Of a stretch of DNA of 64,000 bases, positions 8,099-15,123 are shown in pieces (within the stretch, counting starts at the first letter, position 1; the number at the start of each line of letters is the position of its first letter). A program made the position numbers and the translations under genes. Under the pieces are notes generated by a model. The model was given only the letters and a program-made list of their open reading frames with translations. It was not told where the DNA came from and ran no database searches. Origin of the DNA: Bacteroidia bacterium (lineage in GTDB: Bacteria > Bacteroidota > Bacteroidia > Flavobacteriales > Flavobacteriaceae); NCBI GenBank assembly GCA_030431055.1, contig JAUIJA010000001.1, positions 248,001 through 312,000 on the forward strand. The letters run 5' to 3'.

Positions 8099-8440
8099 TT
8101 AGTAAAACAAAACCCTAGTTTCTAATATTAAAACAACTATTAGAGACAAGGAAGAAACAACAAACAAAGCTTTTGTACTAAATAGTTCGCTTAAATACTT
8201 ATTAACCACTGCAGAAACAAAAAAATAGAAAATAAATCCTATTATTGCCATATACCACTTATACTCTCTCCAAAAAATCATAAATGCAAATATTGTTACT
8301 ACCATAGAGATTAACTGCAATAACATTTCAAAACCTTTAAAAGTATAAGTTCCGCCAGATGCTTTAATTCTATTGTCAAAAGAAATTTTTAAACCCACTA
8401 TTATTAAAGCAAAAATTGCTAGTTGAATATTTGAAATCAT
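8099..8440 (-). CDS. Unknown four-TM membrane protein (first of three)
   Basis: 113 aa. Helices are at about 2-19, 38-57, 62-80 and 90-110. The only sizeable loop is residues 20-37 (SFDNRIKASGGTYTFKGF). It is the promoter-proximal gene of the membrane-protein operon and faces the XRE regulator across ~100 bp containing a perfect 17-bp inverted repeat. Its size and helix count resemble those of the next two genes, but clear sequence similarity among the three is not visible by eye. Function unknown. Confidence 0.6.
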   Translation of the reverse strand: MISNIQLAIFALIIVGLKISFDNRIKASGGTYTFKGFEMLLQLISMVVTIFAFMIFWREYKWYMAIIGFIFYFFVSAVVNKYLSELFSTKALFVVSSLSLIVVLILETRVLFY

Positions 8441-8475
8441 AAAAAAGTATTTTAAAAATATTAATAAAAGGACTA

Positions 8476-8540
8476 GTTGTATTATATGATAACCAACAAA
8501 ACAAATTTATAACAAATTTTGACTTATCATATAATACAAC
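8476..8540. promoter_or_regulatory. Perfect 17-bp inverted repeat in the divergent control region
   Basis: GTTGTATTATATGATAA (8476-8492) is exactly complementary to TTATCATATAATACAAC (8524-8540), with a 31-bp spacer. It sits between the XRE regulator and the membrane-protein operon and most likely holds two operator copies for the regulator, in opposite orientation. A TTTG at 8518-8521 lies 20 bp before a near-consensus TTGATTTG (8542-8549). Confidence 0.75.
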
Positions 8541-8546
8541 ATTGAT

Positions 8547-8774
8547 TTGTCTGAAATTGAAAATATTACTTTAAAGAAAATTGGCAGAAGAATCCAAAAG
8601 TTGAGAACAGAACAAAACCTTTCTCAACAGGATTTAGCCGCTAAAATAAACTACGAAAAAAGTAATATGAGTAGATTAGAAGCTGGTAAAACAAATATGA
8701 CTGTTTCTACTCTTGAAAAAATTGCTAATGCTTTAGAAGTAGAACTAATTGAACTTTTCAGGTTTAAGAAGTAA
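8547..8774 (+). CDS. Small XRE-family transcriptional regulator
   Basis: 75 aa, a single HTH_3 (Cro/CI) domain and nothing else: KIGRRIQKLRTEQNLSQQDLAAKINYEKSNMSRLEAGKTNM spans the HTH, followed by the dimerisation helices. The size and plan match controller (C) proteins of restriction-modification systems and small phage repressors. The only workable start is TTG at 8547, because the next in-frame candidates would cut the HTH. It begins 6 nt after a perfect inverted repeat that is probably its operator. It may control itself and the divergent membrane operon, and possibly hsdR, whose upstream region has a similar box. Confidence 0.85.
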   Translation: MSEIENITLKKIGRRIQKLRTEQNLSQQDLAAKINYEKSNMSRLEAGKTNMTVSTLEKIANALEVELIELFRFKK

Positions 8775-8804
8775 AAAAACAAAAAACTCTATAATAAGGA
8801 ACTT

Positions 8805-9206
8805 CTAAAATGGAGTTTCATCTAGGAAAATTCTTTTCCTATTTGTTATCTGTGAATAATCATCTTTCATGCTTGTACATTCATAAATATCAACTACCTG
8901 TTCATTATTAGTCTCAATTATTAAATCTAAAAATCTTCTTGAATTGTTGCCTACAAAAGTAACTGCACTATTGCACTCATCTTTTAACGAGCAATCACAT
9001 AAATTTTGGTTTACTTCTAGATAATCATCGCCTTCTTCTGCATATTGTCTAAACACAACTTTTAAATTATAGAGCAATTCGTCTTTACCATAATCATTAT
9101 AATTGTATTGCTCATCTAAAATTGCATCTATCATTTCTAAGTCAAACCTAGAGATGAAATGAATAATAGCGTCTTTCTGATTTTCTATTTTGTAGTTGGA
9201 ATTCAT
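8805..9206 (-). CDS. Hypothetical protein with a Cys cluster
   Basis: 133 aa acidic protein, no family assigned. Three Cys lie in NLCDCSLKDECNSAVTFVGN around residues 70-80, followed by FLDLIIETNNEQVVDIYECTSMK; this could be a small metal site or a structural element. The N-terminal half is helical with many acidic residues. It lies downstream of the radC-like gene on the same strand with a 103-bp gap holding a 14-bp palindrome. It is soluble by composition; role unknown. Confidence 0.55.
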   Translation of the reverse strand: MNSNYKIENQKDAIIHFISRFDLEMIDAILDEQYNYNDYGKDELLYNLKVVFRQYAEEGDDYLEVNQNLCDCSLKDECNSAVTFVGNNSRRFLDLIIETNNEQVVDIYECTSMKDDYSQITNRKRIFLDETPF

Positions 9207-9293
9207 GTTTCAAAAATAAAAAACTCTATTAATATTTATCTTAAGTAAAAAAGGAAAAGTTGAAATACTTAAAATAAAAGTGAATTTAACCAC

Positions 9294-9307
9294 GTTTAAG
9301 CTTAAAC
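9294..9307. repeat. 14-bp perfect palindrome
   Basis: GTTTAAGCTTAAAC lies 3 bp downstream of the radC-like stop and about 90 bp upstream of the 133-aa gene (minus strand). It could be an operator. It lacks a T-run and is too short to be a convincing terminator. Confidence 0.35.
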
Positions 9308-9309
9308 AA

Positions 9310-9750
9310 TTAAATAATTCCTTCATTAGTGAAACTCAAATATCCAGTTTTCGTAATAATTAAATGGTCTAGAAACTGAATATCGAATATTTTAGCTCCT
9401 TCTTTAATTTGCTTTGTAATTTTTTTGTCCTGTTCACTTGCTTTTAAGTTTCCACTTGGGTGATTATGTGCAATAATGATACCTGAAGCATTACATTTTA
9501 TAGCAACAGCAAAAAGCAGCTTAACATCTACTACAGTTCCAGTTAATCCGCCTTTAGACATTGAAAACAAACCAATAATTTCATTAGCTCTATTCAACAG
9601 AAGTACTTTAAACTCTTCTTGAAGTTCAATTAAATCTAATGACCAAGAATTCAGAAGTATTGAATAAGCTTTTTCCGAATCCGTTATCTTCTCTTTTTTA
9701 GTCATATTTGAACTATATGACACCTGTATTTCAGCAATTGTATTTTCCAT
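9310..9750 (-). CDS. RadC-type JAB-domain protein
   Basis: 146 aa, made only of the JAMM/JAB metalloprotease-fold domain. The metal-binding signature AHNHPSG...D is seen at about residues 94-108 (H95, H97, D108), with an upstream Glu in LQEEFKVLLLN near 46. The N-terminal helix-hairpin-helix of chromosomal RadC is missing, which is usual for copies carried on phages, ICEs and anti-restriction islands. Despite the name, a DNA repair role is not established. It is 56 bp downstream of the 140-aa gene and likely in one operon with it. Confidence 0.88.
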   Translation of the reverse strand: MENTIAEIQVSYSSNMTKKEKITDSEKAYSILLNSWSLDLIELQEEFKVLLLNRANEIIGLFSMSKGGLTGTVVDVKLLFAVAIKCNASGIIIAHNHPSGNLKASEQDKKITKQIKEGAKIFDIQFLDHLIITKTGYLSFTNEGII

Positions 9751-9806
9751 AATAAAAAAATATAAAGCTTAGCTTCTACATAAAGCAGAAGCCAAACTTA
9801 GATTGA

Positions 9807-10229
9807 TTAATGAACTAGACTACCATTTTCAGAAAATGATTTTACACTTACAGGCACGTTTTCAGTTATACCATCTGTTGTGATAAAGTCTTCAATTTTT
9901 GCTTTAGACATTTCAACTTCTGGTTTAACTTCACTTTCTTCTGTGTATTCATAACGATGATTTAATGTTATGATTTCGCCTGTATCCTTTATGGTGTATT
10001 CATAAGGCTCACAAGCTACTTTGCCAACTACACCTGGCAAGTCAGTTCCAATAAGTGCTTTACAAGTCATTTCATCAAAAGTACTTGGCACTAATGCTCT
10101 TCTTGCGGTTAAGTAGAATTTGTTAGTTTCTTGGCTTTTTACCATTTCTACTCCACCTTGAACTTCAAGAACAAAGAATTCCTTTCCTTGTTCAGTTACT
10201 CTTTTTTGATAGTTTACAACTTTTACCAT
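9807..10229 (-). CDS. Hypothetical mobile-element protein next to radC
   Basis: 140 aa, soluble. A beta-rich N-terminal core (KVVNYQKRVTEQGKEFFVLEVQGG) is followed by an acidic, Glu/Ser/Val-rich tail from about residue 100. I recognise the general type as one that accompanies RadC-like genes in Bacteroidota integrated elements, but have no function for it. The compact beta core with an acidic tail is reminiscent of ssDNA-binding proteins; this is only a resemblance. It is preceded by the G-rich intergenic region at 10347-10402. Confidence 0.55.
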   Translation of the reverse strand: MVKVVNYQKRVTEQGKEFFVLEVQGGVEMVKSQETNKFYLTARRALVPSTFDEMTCKALIGTDLPGVVGKVACEPYEYTIKDTGEIITLNHRYEYTEESEVKPEVEMSKAKIEDFITTDGITENVPVSVKSFSENGSLVH

Positions 10230-10346
10230 GATTTTTAATTTTTGAGTTAAACATTTAAGAAAGACTTGAAACTTTTAAGATTAAAATGAATGCTATCACC
10301 TATCCATTTAAAAATCCGCTGTAAAATTTTTTCGCTTTCTAAAACT

Positions 10347-10402
10347 GGGTGGGGGTATTGCAATCCCTCAGGTAAGGGTGGGGGTTTTGTGTAGGGGTGG
10401 GG
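10347..10402 (+). repeat. G-run cluster with G-quadruplex potential
   Basis: Three related motifs, GGGTGGGGGT (10347), GGGTGGGGGT (10376) and GGGGTGGGGT (10394), sit on the plus strand within 57 bp. Four G-runs at 10376-10402 with loops of 1, 9 and 1 nt meet the usual quadruplex pattern. This is exceptional in such AT-rich DNA. It lies in the 288-bp gap between the divergent 140-aa and half-hsdS genes; the rest of that gap shows the hsd promoter and nothing else. Confidence 0.7.
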
Positions 10403-10463
10403 TGTGATTTTATTTTAGACTATTGGAAAAATTTTGAATAACTCTACAAAAAAATATTTTGGA

Positions 10464-10494
10464 TTGAAATTTTTATTACATTTGTGTAAATTTG
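10464..10494 (+). promoter_or_regulatory. Predicted promoter of the hsd operon
   Basis: TTG (10464-10466) is followed after 20 bp by TAAATTTG (10487-10494), an exact match to TAnnTTTG, 23 bp before the first hsd ATG. A second exact box, TACATTTG, lies at 10477-10484. Confidence 0.6.
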
Positions 10495-10517
10495 AATGTT
10501 TCTACAAAAGTTTTTAA

Positions 10518-11075
10518 ATGAAAAAACAATTAAAAGATATTACTAACATTAAGTTTGGATACTATGCAAAGCCCAAAGAAAAAGGCTTTGTGAAGTATTT
10601 ACAAGCAAAAAATTTTGATGATTATGGTATCTTGAATCAGGAAATTGATTCTTTTATTACAATTGACAAAAAAAACGAAGGACATCTTTTAGAAGATGGA
10701 GACATACTTTTTGTTGGGAAAGGTTTTAGAAATTTCGCTTGGACATATAATAAAAGTTTTGGTCCTGCAATTGCTTCTTCAATATTTTTTGTAATTAAAC
10801 CTAATAACAAAAATATCAACCCAGACTTCATTAAAACGCTGTTTAATTCTCAAAAATATCAAATGTTATTTCAGAGTATGAGTGCTGGAAGTTCAATACC
10901 ATCAATAAGAAAAGCTGAACTTGAATCAATATTTATTGACATTCCTGATTTGGAAACTCAGAACAAAATTGCTTGTTTAAACGAATTACATATTAAAGAG
11001 ATTGAATTAAGCAATAAAATAATAGAACAAAAGAACACATTATATCAGAACGTAATTAACCAAATAATAAAATAA
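10518..11075 (+). CDS. Half-length type I restriction specificity (S) subunit
   Basis: 185 aa, with one target-recognition domain plus one conserved helical spacer, that is, half of a normal HsdS. The TRD covers about residues 1-145, with the typical SMSAGSSIPSIRKAELESIFIDIPD segment, and the coiled-coil spacer follows (ETQNKIACLNELHIKEIELSNKIIEQKNTLY). It precedes hsdM with a TAATG overlap (stop and start share one base), so the two are translationally coupled. A full-length hsdS follows hsdM. Half-S proteins can dimerise to form a working specificity subunit, giving the methylase a second possible target. It could instead be a remnant, but its intact frame and coupling argue against that. 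Confidence 0.75.
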   Translation: MKKQLKDITNIKFGYYAKPKEKGFVKYLQAKNFDDYGILNQEIDSFITIDKKNEGHLLEDGDILFVGKGFRNFAWTYNKSFGPAIASSIFFVIKPNNKNINPDFIKTLFNSQKYQMLFQSMSAGSSIPSIRKAELESIFIDIPDLETQNKIACLNELHIKEIELSNKIIEQKNTLYQNVINQIIK

Positions 11076-12601
11076 TGGGAAATAAAATAACACAAAAGGA
11101 AATAAACAATATTGTTTGGAAGGCTTGTGACACTTTTAGAGGTGTATTAAATAGTGGTCAATACAAAGACTATGTATTAACAATGCTTTTTGTTAAATAC
11201 GTTTCAGATGTATGGAAAGATAAAAAGGCTTTCTATTCAGAAAAATACAATGGTGATAAAGCAAGAATCGAAAGAGCCCTTGCAAACGAAAGGTTTAAAT
11301 TGCCTGAAAATGCAACTTTTGAATATCTTTTTGAAAACAGAAACGAACCAAACTTAGGGGAGTTAATCAATACTTCTCTAGAACACATAGAAGATGCAAA
11401 CCGCAGTAAACTTGATAGAGTTTTTAGAAGTATCGATTTTAATTCTGAAAACAATTTAGGACAAACTAAAGATAGAAACAGAAGGTTAAAAAACCTACTG
11501 GTTGACTTTGCCGCTATGGATTTAGAACCATCACATTTAGAAAACAATGACGTGATTGGTGATGCCTACGAATACTTAATCTCAATGTTTGCTGGTGAGG
11601 AAGGAAAAAAATCTGGAGAATTTTATACTCCTGGTGAGGTTTCAACTTTGTTAGCAAAACTATTAAATCCGCAACCAGGAGACAGAATATGTGACCCAGC
11701 CTGTGGAAGTGCATCATTACTTATTAAAATGGCTAAAGAAGTAGGAAGTAACAACTTTGCACTTTACGGACAAGAAGTAAATGGAAGCACTTGGGCATTA
11801 GCAAGAATGAATATGTTTTTGCATGAAATAGATGATGCAACAATTGAGTGGGGAGATACATTAAACAACCCAAGATTGTTGGAAGGCGACCACTTAATGA
11901 AGTTTAATATTGTAACAGCAAATCCTCCATTTTCACTTGATAAATGGGGAGCAGATAATGCAATTGCCGATTTACACAATCGTTACCATAGAGGTGTGCC
12001 TCCAAAAAGTAAAGGAGATTATGCTTTTATAAGCCACATGATAGAAACCATATATGAAGATACTGGTCGTGTAGGAGTGATTATGCCTCATGGTGCTTTA
12101 TTTAGAGGAAGTAGTGAAGGTAAAATACGCCAACAATTAATTGAAGAAAACCTATTAGAAGCAGTAATAGGCTTACCTGCAAATTTATTTTACGGAACAG
12201 GAATTCCTGCTTCAATTATTATCTTCAATAAAGCAAAAGGAAACAATACTGATGTTTTATTTATAGATGCAAGTAAAGGATATGAAGCAGGTAAAAACCA
12301 AAACAAACTTCGCAATAGCGATATTAAGGAAATTGTAGATACCTATGAAGCCTTTCAAAAAGCTGAAACTCTGAAAACTGAAAACGGAGTGGTTATTAAA
12401 GACAAATATGCTTTTAGAGCTACTCTAAAAGATATTCAAGACAATGATTACAACCTAAATATCCCAAGATATGTAGATACTTTTGAAGAAGAAGTAGCTA
12501 TTGATGTTGCAGAAACTAAAAAAACTATTGGAGACTTAAAGAAAGAGCTAACAGTAGTTGAACAAAAAATGAACGAATATTTAAAGGAATTAGGATTTTA
12601 A
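11075..12601 (+). CDS. hsdM: Type I restriction-modification methyltransferase (M) subunit
   Basis: 508 aa. It methylates adenine N6 in the recognition site together with HsdS and is part of the HsdR2M2S1 endonuclease. The N-terminal HsdM_N helical domain (~residues 1-150) is followed by the methylase domain. SAM-binding motif I is D207-PACGSASLL and catalytic motif IV is N283-PPF. The end is a coiled segment (KKTIGDLKKELTVVEQKMNEYLKEL). It overlaps the half-S gene by one base and is followed 2 bp later by full-length hsdS. Confidence 0.96.
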   Translation: MGNKITQKEINNIVWKACDTFRGVLNSGQYKDYVLTMLFVKYVSDVWKDKKAFYSEKYNGDKARIERALANERFKLPENATFEYLFENRNEPNLGELINTSLEHIEDANRSKLDRVFRSIDFNSENNLGQTKDRNRRLKNLLVDFAAMDLEPSHLENNDVIGDAYEYLISMFAGEEGKKSGEFYTPGEVSTLLAKLLNPQPGDRICDPACGSASLLIKMAKEVGSNNFALYGQEVNGSTWALARMNMFLHEIDDATIEWGDTLNNPRLLEGDHLMKFNIVTANPPFSLDKWGADNAIADLHNRYHRGVPPKSKGDYAFISHMIETIYEDTGRVGVIMPHGALFRGSSEGKIRQQLIEENLLEAVIGLPANLFYGTGIPASIIIFNKAKGNNTDVLFIDASKGYEAGKNQNKLRNSDIKEIVDTYEAFQKAETLKTENGVVIKDKYAFRATLKDIQDNDYNLNIPRYVDTFEEEVAIDVAETKKTIGDLKKELTVVEQKMNEYLKELGF

Positions 12602-12603
12602 GA

Positions 12604-13842
12604 ATGGAAAGTACCACAACACATACTATAAATCAAACTTTACCTAAAGGCTATAAAAAATCAGCCATAGGTATTATTCCTATTGATTGGGAAGTTAAAA
12701 AATTAGGAGACTTAGGGAAGGTTATTAACGGACTAACTTATAGTCCCATAGAAATAAACGAAGATGGAATTTTAGTTTTAAGGTCTTCTAACATAAAAGA
12801 CAGAGAGCTCATATTTGAAGACAATGTGTTTGTAAAAACTGAGAAATTTAATCCCGTTAAAAAAAATGATATTTTAATTTGTGTAAGAAATGGGAGCAAA
12901 TCTTTAATTGGTAAAAATACTATAATTAATGAAAAAGCAGTTGGAATGGCATTCGGTGCTTTTATGGCTGTATTTAGAAGCGCTCATAATCAATATTTAT
13001 TTCAAGCCTTTGATACGGATATTTTTTACAGACAAATTCACAGAAACTTAGGTGCCACTATCAATTCAATTAATGGGAGTGATTTAAAAAATTTTATAAT
13101 CCCTGTTCCCCCACTACCCGAGCAACAAAAAATAGCTGACATACTGTCTACTTGGGATGAAGCTATTGCTGTAACAAAAAAAACAATTGACACTTTAAAA
13201 GACCGAAATAAAGGTATAGCGCAACAATTATTAACTGGAAAGAAAAGATTAAATGGGTTTTCTAATAAGTGGGAAGAAACTACTATTGAAAAAATAACAA
13301 AAAAGTTTTCAATCAAAAATAAAGATTTAGTAGATGCACGTATATATTCCGTTACCAACACTAATGGTTTTGTTTATCAATCAGACCATTTTTCAAGAGA
13401 AGTTGCAGGAGATGATTTAACCGCATATAAAATTATTAAAAAAAATGAATTTGCATATAATCCAGCAAGAATAAACGTTGGTTCTATTGCCTTTTTTACT
13501 GATGAAATTGGTATTATAAGTTCTTTATATGTTTGCTTTAAGACTAACTCTAAAGTAACCAATGAATTTTTAATAGAATGGTTAAAAATTGACAAAACCA
13601 GACATGATATTGAAAGATATGGAGAAGGTGGGGTTAGAATATATTTATGGTATGATTTATTTAAAAAATTAAAAATAAGACTTCCTAATATTGAAGAGCA
13701 AACTGCAATAGCAAAAGTTTTAGAAACTGCCAACCAAGAATTAAAAAATTATGAAGCTAAATTAGAGCAATTACAATTGCAAAAGAAAGGGTTAATGCAG
13801 CAACTGTTAACAGGTAAAATAAGGGTTAATTTAAATAATTAG
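12604..13842 (+). CDS. hsdS: Type I restriction specificity (S) subunit, full length
   Basis: 412 aa with the classic two-fold plan: TRD1 about 20-170, central conserved region (PLPEQQKIADILSTWDEA... QQLLTGKKR) about 172-215, TRD2 about 220-360, then the distal conserved region (EEQTAIAKVLETANQEL... QQLLTGKIR). The paired QQLLTGK motifs mark the ends of the two coiled-coil spacers. Each TRD reads one half of a bipartite target. It starts 2 bp after hsdM and is followed 5 bp later by the DUF3800 gene. Confidence 0.94.
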   Translation: MESTTTHTINQTLPKGYKKSAIGIIPIDWEVKKLGDLGKVINGLTYSPIEINEDGILVLRSSNIKDRELIFEDNVFVKTEKFNPVKKNDILICVRNGSKSLIGKNTIINEKAVGMAFGAFMAVFRSAHNQYLFQAFDTDIFYRQIHRNLGATINSINGSDLKNFIIPVPPLPEQQKIADILSTWDEAIAVTKKTIDTLKDRNKGIAQQLLTGKKRLNGFSNKWEETTIEKITKKFSIKNKDLVDARIYSVTNTNGFVYQSDHFSREVAGDDLTAYKIIKKNEFAYNPARINVGSIAFFTDEIGIISSLYVCFKTNSKVTNEFLIEWLKIDKTRHDIERYGEGGVRIYLWYDLFKKLKIRLPNIEEQTAIAKVLETANQELKNYEAKLEQLQLQKKGLMQQLLTGKIRVNLNN

Positions 13843-13847
13843 AAGAT

Positions 13848-14543
13848 ATGGATTTTGAAGTTTATTGTGATGAAAGTGGTCTTGAAGCCTTAAATCAAAA
13901 AAAGGCTCATCTTTTTATGGCTATTGGTGGTGTTTGGATGCCTTCAGAAAACCGTCAAGAATTTAAAGAAGGAATCAATAATATTAAAGAAAAACATAAT
14001 ATTACTGGTGAGTTGAAGTGGAACAAAGTTTCGCCAGCATACTATAATTTATACAAAGATTTAATTGATTTCTTTTTCACAACTGATTACCTACGTTCTA
14101 GAGTAATGGTAGTAGAGTCAGACAAAGTTGATAATATTAAATTTAACAATGCCGATGCTGAATTAGGATTTTATAAATTTTATTATCAGCTTTTACACCA
14201 CTGGATATACGACTTTAATATATATTCCATTTTTGTTGATTTAAAAACCAACAGAGATAAAACGCGAGTAAAAACACTCGAAAACAAACTGGATTTAGCT
14301 AATTTAACTTCCGATATTAAATTCATTCAAAGTTTACCATCACATGAATCTGTTGGAATACAATTAGCAGATTTTATCACAGGTTTAGTCGCTGCTAAAT
14401 TCAACAAAGAAATTGTTAGTGAAGCAAAAAAAGGATTGATTAAATATATCGAAGAAACTTATTTAAATAAAGAAATAAGCCATACTCCAAAGTATGAAGA
14501 GAAATTTAACGTGTTTAAAATTAATTTACAAGGAGGTTGGTAA
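13848..14543 (+). CDS. DUF3800 family protein
   Basis: 231 aa. The N-terminus MDFEVYCDESGLEA and the C-terminal SVGIQLADFITGLVAAKF are the hallmarks of DUF3800, a family thought to have an RNase H-like fold with conserved acidic residues (D8 and E9 here; D in FVDLK; D in LAD). Its biochemical activity is not established. Members are common in defence islands and beside restriction genes. It sits between hsdS and hsdR, transcribed with them, and its stop overlaps the start of the next gene by one base. Confidence 0.82.
   Translation: MDFEVYCDESGLEALNQKKAHLFMAIGGVWMPSENRQEFKEGINNIKEKHNITGELKWNKVSPAYYNLYKDLIDFFFTTDYLRSRVMVVESDKVDNIKFNNADAELGFYKFYYQLLHHWIYDFNIYSIFVDLKTNRDKTRVKTLENKLDLANLTSDIKFIQSLPSHESVGIQLADFITGLVAAKFNKEIVSEAKKGLIKYIEETYLNKEISHTPKYEEKFNVFKINLQGGW
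14530..14537 (+). promoter_or_regulatory. Strong Shine-Dalgarno that decides the next start
   Basis: AAGGAGGT ends 5 nt before the ATG at 14543. Such a complete anti-16S match is unusual for Flavobacteria, which generally lack Shine-Dalgarno sites. It favours the ATG at 14543 over a TTG at 14537 inside the site. Confidence 0.6.
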
Positions 14544-14974
14544 TGGCTTATAAAAAAATAAAACCTCACAAAATGTCGGAGGAAGAGTTAAGACAACTCT
14601 GGAATGACGAATATTGTAATGTAGATATTTACACCCATGACGGTATCCATGTGAAATTTTACGAAAGAATGTTTGACCATTGTTTTTATGAAAGTCAAGA
14701 CAGAAAAGCAAAAGACAAATCCATACTTTCTTTAAACAGGTTAGAAAAAATGTTATGGATAAAAGAAACATTACAAGATGCAGAAGCAACATTAAAAAAA
14801 GGTTGGGATAGAGATTCTAAAACTTATACAGATGATAGAAGACTAGCAATTGTAAAAGATAATTATGTAGTAATAATATTGGTATTTAAAGACAATAAAG
14901 CAAGATTTCTTACAGCTTATGAAGTAACAGATGATGAAAATTTACAATTGATAATAGAAAGTCCTAATTGGTAG
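14543..14974 (+). CDS. Possible BECR-fold (PBECR-like) nuclease, partner of the DUF3800 gene
   Basis: 143 aa from MAYKKIKPHK. The layout, a conserved His in MFDHCFYES near residue 48, a LEKMLWIKETLQDA segment, then WDRDSKTYTDDRRLAIVKDNYVVIILVFK and a closing FLTAYEVTDD...ESPNW, resembles the phage Barnase-EndoU-ColicinE5/D-RelE-like (PBECR) nucleases, in which a late beta-strand F-x-TAY ends the fold. This assignment is from memory of the pattern, not a search. It is coupled to the DUF3800 gene by a TAATG overlap and a strong Shine-Dalgarno. A toxin or RNase effector role is inferred. A hairpin follows at 14983. Confidence 0.5.
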   Translation: MAYKKIKPHKMSEEELRQLWNDEYCNVDIYTHDGIHVKFYERMFDHCFYESQDRKAKDKSILSLNRLEKMLWIKETLQDAEATLKKGWDRDSKTYTDDRRLAIVKDNYVVIILVFKDNKARFLTAYEVTDDENLQLIIESPNW

Positions 14975-14982
14975 AAATAAAA

Positions 14983-15009
14983 AAACGCTGATTAGCTGGT
15001 TCAGCGTTT
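14983..15009. terminator. Hairpin between the insert genes and hsdR
   Basis: AAACGCTGA (14983-14991) pairs perfectly with TCAGCGTTT (15001-15009). The U-rich tail is on the minus strand; on the plus strand no T-run follows. It may partly attenuate plus-strand transcription into hsdR, but by sequence it is a better minus-strand terminator, although no minus-strand gene ends here. Confidence 0.55.
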
Positions 15010-15063
15010 GAGACCTTTGTAGATTCCCTACACATGGTAAAGAACAGTGCAAATATACAACTT

Positions 15064-15088
15064 ATTTATGATAATACAATAGTTGTAC
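15064..15088 (+). promoter_or_regulatory. Possible operator upstream of hsdR
   Basis: TTATGATAATACAAT resembles the XRE operator arm TTATCATATAATACAAC (two mismatches plus a 2-nt gap) and is followed by a short dyad, TACAATAGTTGTA. It lies about 40 bp before the hsdR start. The shared AT-rich composition makes chance possible. Confidence 0.35.
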
Positions 15089-15123
15089 CAAAAAAACGCT
15101 ATTAATATAAAAGAGCAATAGAA

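Noticed and set aside
9310..9750. Chromosomal DNA repair RadC
   Set aside because: It lacks the helix-hairpin-helix N-terminus and sits among mobile-element genes.
10518..13842. Phase-variable hsdS shuffling by inversion
   Set aside because: The two S genes are in the same orientation, no inverted repeats shared between them were seen, and the only recombinase is the distant element integrase.
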